Assembly (NCBI GenBank): GCA_016793165.1 | Contig: JAEULA010000043.1 | Coordinates: 124,001 to 188,000, forward strand | Origin: Alphaproteobacteria bacterium | Lineage (GTDB): Bacteria; Pseudomonadota; Alphaproteobacteria; CACIAM-22H2 | Reading direction: 5' to 3' | DNA length: 64,000 nt | Shown here: positions 58,864 to 64,000 of the stretch, piece after piece | Layout: every line of letters begins with the position of its first letter | Position numbering within the stretch: position 1 is the first letter of the stretch | Program-made: the position numbers and the translations under genes | Notes under the pieces: model-generated | The model's input: the letters and a program-made list of their open reading frames with translations, nothing else | Told to the model about the DNA's origin: nothing | Database searches by the model: none

Positions 58864-60219
58864 ATGGCGACGCCTGCGACCGCGAACGACACCTCGCTGG
58901 GGCCGCGCTCCGAGGCCGCCTTCGCGCGCGCGCGTGCCGTCTTCCCGGACGGCACGACGCGCGTGACGATCGAGCGGTCGCCGGCGCCGCGCTACATGAG
59001 CCACGGCGAGGGTGCCTATCTCGTCGACGTCGACGGCCGCCGCTTCCTGGACCTGAACGCCAACTTCACGACGCTGATCCACGGACATGCCTTCGGGCCG
59101 GTGATCTCGACCCTCGAGCGCCAGCTGCGCCGCGGCAGCTGCTTCGCCAATCCGACCGAGCCGGAGATCGCGCTCGCCGAGCTGCTCTGCGCGCGCGTTC
59201 CGGGCCTCGAGCGCGTGCGCTTCGTGAACACCGGCACCGAGGCGGTGATGTTCGCGATCAAGGCCGCGCGTGCGCTGACCGGTCGATCGGGAGTCGCGAA
59301 GATCGAGGGCGCCTATCACGGCGCCTATGACTGGGTGGAGGTGAGCCAGGCGAGCACGCCCGCGACCTGGGGTGCCGGCGATGCGCCCGCGAGTACCGGC
59401 TACTACGCCGGGATGCCGCAGGCGGTGCTCGACGACGTGGTCGCTCTGCGGTTCAACGATGCCGAGGGTGCGCGGCGCCTGCTCGCCGCGCATGCCGATC
59501 GGCTCGCCTGCGTGATCATCGACCCGATGCCCAGCCGTGCCGGGCTGGTGGCGCCGGAGCCCGGCTTCATCGCCGCGCTCCAGGAGACGGCGCGCGCGCA
59601 CGGCATCCTCGTGATCAGCGACGAAGTGCTGAACTTCCGTCAGGCCTATGAGGGCGCGTCGGCGCGATACGGCATCGCGCCGGACCTCTTCACCTTCGGC
59701 AAGATCATCGGCGGCGGCATGCCGATCGGCGCGATCGGCGGCAGCGCCGTGACGATGAAGGTCTTCGATGCGAGCGGCGGACGGCCCGCGTTGCCGCAAG
59801 GCGGAACGTTCTCGGCCAATCCGCTGTCGATGGTCGCCGGGCTCGCGTCGATGCAAGCGCTCGACCGGCCAGCCTTCGCGCACCTCGACGATCTCGGCGC
59901 GCGCCTGCGCGCGCGCCTCACCGAGATCATCGCGCGACGGCGTGCGCCGCTGACCGTCACCGGCGCCGCCTCGCTCTTCCGCATCCATCCCAAGCGCGTC
60001 GCGCCGCGCGACTTCCGCGAGTCCTTCACCTCGCCGGCGGAAACGAAGGTCGTCGTCGCGTTGAGCCGCCACTTCGCGGAAGCCGGGATCGTGCTGCCCG
60101 CGGCGGCATGCGCGTGCCTCTCGACGCCGATGACGGCGAGCGAGATCGATCTGATCGCACAGGTCTTCGCGAGCTTCATCGACCGCCATGGAGATCTGCT
60201 CGCGGAGATCGCACGATGA
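58864..60219 (+). CDS. Class III aminotransferase, glutamate-1-semialdehyde aminomutase-like
   Basis: 451 residues. PLP enzyme of the class III fold; Lys280 in FTFGKIIGGGMPIGA is the Schiff-base lysine, and NTGTEAVMFAIKAAR and EGAYHGAYDW are family motifs. It resembles glutamate-1-semialdehyde aminomutases, but its position in a catabolic operon suggests transfer of an amine from the imported compound. Start at 58864 leaves 2 bases after the SBP stop; ATG at 58846 overlapping it is the alternative. Overlaps the ThDP-enzyme gene as ATGA. Confidence 0.85.
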   Translation: MATPATANDTSLGPRSEAAFARARAVFPDGTTRVTIERSPAPRYMSHGEGAYLVDVDGRRFLDLNANFTTLIHGHAFGPVISTLERQLRRGSCFANPTEPEIALAELLCARVPGLERVRFVNTGTEAVMFAIKAARALTGRSGVAKIEGAYHGAYDWVEVSQASTPATWGAGDAPASTGYYAGMPQAVLDDVVALRFNDAEGARRLLAAHADRLACVIIDPMPSRAGLVAPEPGFIAALQETARAHGILVISDEVLNFRQAYEGASARYGIAPDLFTFGKIIGGGMPIGAIGGSAVTMKVFDASGGRPALPQGGTFSANPLSMVAGLASMQALDRPAFAHLDDLGARLRARLTEIIARRRAPLTVTGAASLFRIHPKRVAPRDFRESFTSPAETKVVVALSRHFAEAGIVLPAAACACLSTPMTASEIDLIAQVFASFIDRHGDLLAEIAR

Positions 60220-61928
60220 GCGGCGAAGGCATGACGGTCGCGCAGCGCATCGCCCAGGCGCTGCGGCGGCACGGCGTGAGCTGCATCTTCGCCCAGAGCC
60301 TGCCCTCGGCGGTGATCCTGGCCTGCGAGGAGATCGGCATCCGCCAGATCGCATACCGCACCGAGAATGCCGGCGGCGCGATGGCGGACGGCTATGCGCG
60401 GCGCTCGAACCGCATCGGCGTCGTGGCGGCGCAGAACGGCCCCGCCGCGACCTTGCTGGTGGCGCCGCTTGCCGAGGCGCTCAAGGCGAGCATCCCGATC
60501 GTCGCGCTGGTGCAGGACGTCGAGCGGCCGCAGCTCGACCGCAACGCCTTCCAGGAGCTCGACCATCTCGGCCTGTTCCAGGCCTGCACGAAATGGGTGC
60601 GCCGCGTGATCGCCGCGGAACGCATCGACGACTATGTCGACGCGGCGTTCACCGTGGCCGGCAGCGGGCGCCCGGGACCGGCCGTGCTGCTGCTGCCTGC
60701 CGATCTGTTGCGCGAAGCCGCACCGCCGGCGACGCGCCGGCGGGAAAGGGCGCTGGGCTACTGGCCGCTCGATCGCACGCGTCCGGACGACGCGACGATC
60801 GCCGCGGCGGCGCGTCAGCTCGCCGAGGCGCGTGCGCCTGTCGTAATGGCCGGCGGCGGCGTGCTTGCGTCGGGCGCCGCCGAAGCGCTTGCGGCGCTGC
60901 AGGAGACGGCATCGCTTCCGGTCTTCACCACCAACATGGGCAAGGGCGCGGTCGACGAGCGGCATCCGCTGTCCGCGGGTCCGCTCGGCGCGCTGCTCGG
61001 CCCGGGATCGCTCGGCCGACACAGTCGGGCGCTTCTCGACGAGAGCGACCTCGTCCTGCTGGTCGGGACTCGCACGAACCAGAACGGCACCGACAGCTGG
61101 CGGCTCATCCCGCCACAGGCGCGCGTGATCCAGATCGACGTCGATCCCGAGGAGATCGGCCGCAACTACGAGGCGGTCCGCCTCGTCGGCGATGCCGCGG
61201 CCACGGTCGACGCATTGGTCGCCGCATTGGGCCGGGAGGATCTCGCATTTCGCCGCGGCGCGCGCGCAGCGGTAGAGGCGCGCATCGCCGGCGCGTGGTC
61301 CGCCTTCGACGTCGAGCGCCGGGCGCGCGCGGCGCACAACGGCGTGCCGATCCGCCCGGAACGGCTGATGCAGGAATTGCAGCCGCTGCTGACCCCCGAG
61401 ACGACGGTGGTGGCCGATGCGAGCTACGCGTCGATGTGGATCGTCGGCCAGCTCCGCGGCCTCGCGGCGGGCATGCGCTTCCTTACGCCGCGCGGTCTCG
61501 CGGGCCTCGGCTGGGGACTACCGATGGCGATCGGCGCGAAGCTCGCACGGCCCGGCGATCGCACGGTGGCGCTCGTCGGCGATGGCGGCTTCGGCCACTG
61601 CTGGTCCGAGGTCGAGACGATGGTGCGTCTCGATGTGCCGGTGACCGTGATCGTCCTGAACAACGGCGTGCTCGGCTACCAGAAGGACGCGGAGACGGTG
61701 AAGTTCGGACGATTCACCAGCGCCTGCCGACTCGGCGCGGTCGACCACGCGCGCATCGCCGCCGCCTGTGGCTGCGACGCCTCGCGGATCCAGCGGCCGG
61801 ACGAGATCGCACCGGCGCTAGCCCGCGCGCTCGCCAGCAACCGTCCCTGGCTGCTCGACGTCGTGACCGATCCCGAGGCGCATCCGCCGCTCTCGCTCTA
61901 CGACGGGACGCTCGACCGCCATGTCTGA
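60216..61928 (+). CDS. Thiamine diphosphate-dependent enzyme, acetolactate synthase family
   Basis: 570 residues with the three-domain ALS layout: N-terminal Pyr domain with catalytic Glu50 (AYRTENAGGAMADGYA), a central domain, and a C-terminal PP domain with the ThDP motif GDGGFGHCW (Asp456) ending in VLNNG. Possible reactions include decarboxylation or C-C bond cleavage of a 2-keto acid; its substrate is unknown. It is within the Pot-type operon and not next to an ALS small subunit, so it is not the biosynthetic acetolactate synthase. Confidence 0.88.
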   Translation: MSGEGMTVAQRIAQALRRHGVSCIFAQSLPSAVILACEEIGIRQIAYRTENAGGAMADGYARRSNRIGVVAAQNGPAATLLVAPLAEALKASIPIVALVQDVERPQLDRNAFQELDHLGLFQACTKWVRRVIAAERIDDYVDAAFTVAGSGRPGPAVLLLPADLLREAAPPATRRRERALGYWPLDRTRPDDATIAAAARQLAEARAPVVMAGGGVLASGAAEALAALQETASLPVFTTNMGKGAVDERHPLSAGPLGALLGPGSLGRHSRALLDESDLVLLVGTRTNQNGTDSWRLIPPQARVIQIDVDPEEIGRNYEAVRLVGDAAATVDALVAALGREDLAFRRGARAAVEARIAGAWSAFDVERRARAAHNGVPIRPERLMQELQPLLTPETTVVADASYASMWIVGQLRGLAAGMRFLTPRGLAGLGWGLPMAIGAKLARPGDRTVALVGDGGFGHCWSEVETMVRLDVPVTVIVLNNGVLGYQKDAETVKFGRFTSACRLGAVDHARIAAACGCDASRIQRPDEIAPALARALASNRPWLLDVVTDPEAHPPLSLYDGTLDRHV

Positions 61929-62691
61929 GCGCATCCCGCGCGTCGCCGTGGTCAGCGGCGGATCGAGCGGGATCGGTCTCGCCTGCGTGAAGCGGCTTCT
62001 CGCGATCGGCCATCGCGTGGCGTTCTTCAGCCAGCAGGCGGAGCGCGTCCGCGCGGTGGCGCGGGAACTGGGCGCGCGCCATCCCGGCCGCGTGCACGCG
62101 GACGTCGCCGACCTTCGCGATCCCTTGGCGATCTCGGGCTTCTTCGCCGACGTCGCGCGTATCTGGGAGCCGGCGGGGATTCTCGTGAACGTCGCGGGCG
62201 TGTCGCCGAAACGGCCGGGTGGGCGCTCGCGGATCGCCGAGATCCCGGCAGCGGAATGGGAGGACGTGCTCCGCGTCAACCTGACCGGCGCCTTCCATTG
62301 CTGCCAGGCTGTGCTGCCCTCGATGACCGAGCGGCGCTTCGGCCGCATCGTGTTCATCGGCTCGGTGGCGGGTCGCACCTTGCCGCGCATCGCGGGGGCC
62401 AGCTATGTCGCGTCGAAGTCCGCGCTCGTCGGTTTCGCGCGGTCGGTGGTGAGCGAGGCCTCCGCGTTCGGCGTCACCGCCAACACGATTTGCCCGGGTC
62501 GCATCGTCACGGACATGACCGGCCCAGCGGGGTCGCCAGCCAACCAGGACGCACTACAGCGCATCCCGATCGGGCGTCTCGGCACGCCCGACGACGTGGC
62601 GCGCGTCGTCGAGACGCTCGTGGCCGAGGATGCGGACTTCATCAATGGCGCGGTGATCGACGTCAACGGAGGGGAGTTTCTGGCGCCATGA
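61921..62691 (+). CDS. SDR family oxidoreductase
   Basis: 256 residues. Classical SDR with the NAD(P) motif SGGSSGIG (residues 12-19), NVAG, the catalytic Tyr162 and Lys166 (YVASK) and the C-terminal NGAVIDVNGGEFLAP. It overlaps the ThDP gene by 8 bases and the amidohydrolase gene as ATGA. It would oxidise or reduce a pathway intermediate; cofactor choice is not clear. Confidence 0.9.
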   Translation: MSERIPRVAVVSGGSSGIGLACVKRLLAIGHRVAFFSQQAERVRAVARELGARHPGRVHADVADLRDPLAISGFFADVARIWEPAGILVNVAGVSPKRPGGRSRIAEIPAAEWEDVLRVNLTGAFHCCQAVLPSMTERRFGRIVFIGSVAGRTLPRIAGASYVASKSALVGFARSVVSEASAFGVTANTICPGRIVTDMTGPAGSPANQDALQRIPIGRLGTPDDVARVVETLVAEDADFINGAVIDVNGGEFLAP

Positions 62692-64000
62692 CCGATCACG
62701 CACCGGAGGATTGCGATCTCCTGATCCATGGCGCCCAAGTGCTGACCGTCGACGCGGCCGACACCATCATCCGCGACGGCGCCGTCGCCGTGCGCGGCTG
62801 CCGCATCGTCGGCGTCGGTGAGACCACCGCCCTGCGCAAGCGCTTCGTGGCGCGCGAAACGATCGATGCGCGCGGCGGCGTCGTCCATCCCGGCTTCATC
62901 GATGCCCACATCCATGTCTCGCAGTACACCGCGCGCAGCGTGCTGCCGCGGATGGCGGGCACGTCGATCACCATGGGCGACTGGAAGGGCGCGTTGCGTC
63001 CCGAGGACGAGCATGCGAGTGCTGCGCTCGCGGCGATCGACTATCTCGCCGGCGGCACGACCGGCTTCGTGGATCCCGGCACTATCTTCGAGCCGGATGC
63101 GGTCGCTGCGGTCGCCTCCGAGACCGGCATCCGGATCTGGCTCACCGATCCCTACGTCGCCGATCGCGGCCACGCCCTGAAGGAGCACCTCGCCGAGCTG
63201 GTCAGCCCGACCTTCCTGGCGCGGTGGCCGCGCGATCTCGACGATGCGCTGAGTCGTGTCGGGTCGCAGCTGCATCGCAACCGCTCGTCCGACGGACTCG
63301 TCCATGCCTTCATCGGCCTCTATGGCGAAGCGACCGGATCGGACGCGCTCTTCGCCGCGGCGCTCGCGACGGCCCGCCGGTCGGGCGTGCAGCTTCAGCA
63401 GCACCTTGGCTATTCGCCTGCGAGCTTCCTGACGCAGGAACGCGAGCTCGGCCGGCCGTTGCTGGCCGACTACATCGACCGACACGGCATCGACCGCGCG
63501 GTTTCGTTCATCCACATGAACGTCGTCACGCGGGACGACGTCTTGCGCCTCGCGAGCGCGCAGGTCCGGGTCGTGTGGTGTCCCTACGGACAGCTCCAGA
63601 TGCTGGCGCAGCCGGGCGCGCAATGTCGCCAAGGCGAGCTCGCGAACGCAGGTGTCGTGCTCGGCCTCGCCACCGACATTCCCCGCGTCATTGACGTCGG
63701 CGCAATCGGCTCGCTCGCCATGGCAGCCGGTGCTGCGCTCGGAACGCCGCTGTCGCCACGCCTGATGATGCGAATGCGCACGATCGGCGGGGCCGCGACT
63801 GTCGGCGCGACCGCCGACGTTGGAAGTCTCGAGGTGGGCAAACGTGCGGATATCGTGCTCCGCCGCCCTGCTGCCTCCGAAGCGTTGGGCCAGGATGTCT
63901 CTCTCGAGACGGCGGCCCTCGGTACCCGAGCTGGTGTGCACTTGGTGGTCGTCAATGGAGCTGTCGTGGTGCGTGACGGCGCGTGCGGCAGAGTCGTCTC
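62688..64000 (+). CDS. Amidohydrolase family protein (ATZ/TRZ-like), 3' end outside window
   Basis: At least 437 residues; no stop before the window end. Metal-dependent amidohydrolase with the HxH pair His74 and His76 (FIDAHIHVS), His239 (QQHLGY), His276 (FIHMN) and Asp330 (LATDIP), a set expected for a mononuclear deaminase/hydrolase site. It resembles ATZ/TRZ or cytosine-deaminase-like enzymes. It is the last gene seen of the Pot-type operon and overlaps the SDR gene as ATGA. The compound it deaminates or hydrolyses is unknown. Confidence 0.85.
   Translation, partial: MTDHAPEDCDLLIHGAQVLTVDAADTIIRDGAVAVRGCRIVGVGETTALRKRFVARETIDARGGVVHPGFIDAHIHVSQYTARSVLPRMAGTSITMGDWKGALRPEDEHASAALAAIDYLAGGTTGFVDPGTIFEPDAVAAVASETGIRIWLTDPYVADRGHALKEHLAELVSPTFLARWPRDLDDALSRVGSQLHRNRSSDGLVHAFIGLYGEATGSDALFAAALATARRSGVQLQQHLGYSPASFLTQERELGRPLLADYIDRHGIDRAVSFIHMNVVTRDDVLRLASAQVRVVWCPYGQLQMLAQPGAQCRQGELANAGVVLGLATDIPRVIDVGAIGSLAMAAGAALGTPLSPRLMMRMRTIGGAATVGATADVGSLEVGKRADIVLRRPAASEALGQDVSLETAALGTRAGVHLVVVNGAVVVRDGACGRVV

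Overview
The window is a uniformly high-GC bacterial chromosome segment with dense, often overlapping genes. It most likely comes from an alphaproteobacterium with a soil or rhizosphere lifestyle. This rests on family content: an IalB-type periplasmic protein, an ECF sigma/ChrR-type anti-sigma pair with an ECF11-like promoter, a DUF1127 protein, NnrU, a Rhizobium etli-type asparaginase and many ABC importers. No rRNA gene or other decisive taxonomic marker is present, so the assignment is an inference.

Region 1 (1-9541) is mixed housekeeping and metabolic content: the tail of an acetoacetyl-CoA synthetase, a His-rich lipoprotein, a periplasmic glycerophosphodiester phosphodiesterase, an orphan family 5 solute-binding protein, a class II aldolase-like protein, a DinB protein convergent with and overlapping a LysR regulator, DUF1127 and GST proteins, a methyltransferase coupled to an asparaginase, and a SpoU-type RNA methylase. 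Region 2 (9664-17668) is a complete high-affinity K+ system, kdpFABC plus kdpDE, led by an extra 27-residue membrane peptide. Region 3 (17679-29386) holds the ECF sigma/anti-sigma pair with a recognisable autoregulatory promoter, IalB, rlmN, a VPAP-anchor (PEP-CTERM-like) protein, a YfcG-type GST divergent from argG, a keto-deoxy sugar acid dehydratase-like protein, NnrU, DUF3253, a threonine dehydratase-like enzyme, folD, yggU, yggT and tRNA-Ala(CGC) with a strong sigma70 promoter.

Region 4 starts just after that tRNA with a 5'-truncated tyrosine integrase facing it, which suggests the scar of an island insertion. From 30143 to 45988 every gene is on the minus strand: two enolase-superfamily sugar-acid dehydratases, a complete CUT1 sugar ABC importer (SBP, two permeases, UgpC-type ATPase), an RraA-like aldolase, a complete Dpp/Opp-type importer, a uronate dehydrogenase-like enzyme and an SMP-30 lactonase. 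Together these suggest import and non-phosphorylative breakdown of uronic, aldonic or aldaric acids. A decayed fragment of a second binding protein lies between the two dehydratases. Divergently, 46878-53617 encodes a GH116 glycosidase with its own binding protein and two permeases, no ATPase, and an AraC regulator.

Region 5 (53930-64000) is a RpiR regulator divergent from an eight-gene, translationally coupled operon: a Pot-type importer (ATPase, two permeases, binding protein), a class III aminotransferase, a ThDP enzyme, an SDR and an amidohydrolase cut by the window end. I do not recognise this gene set as a described pathway. It is the best candidate for an undescribed catabolic system in the window, probably for a nitrogen-containing small molecule.
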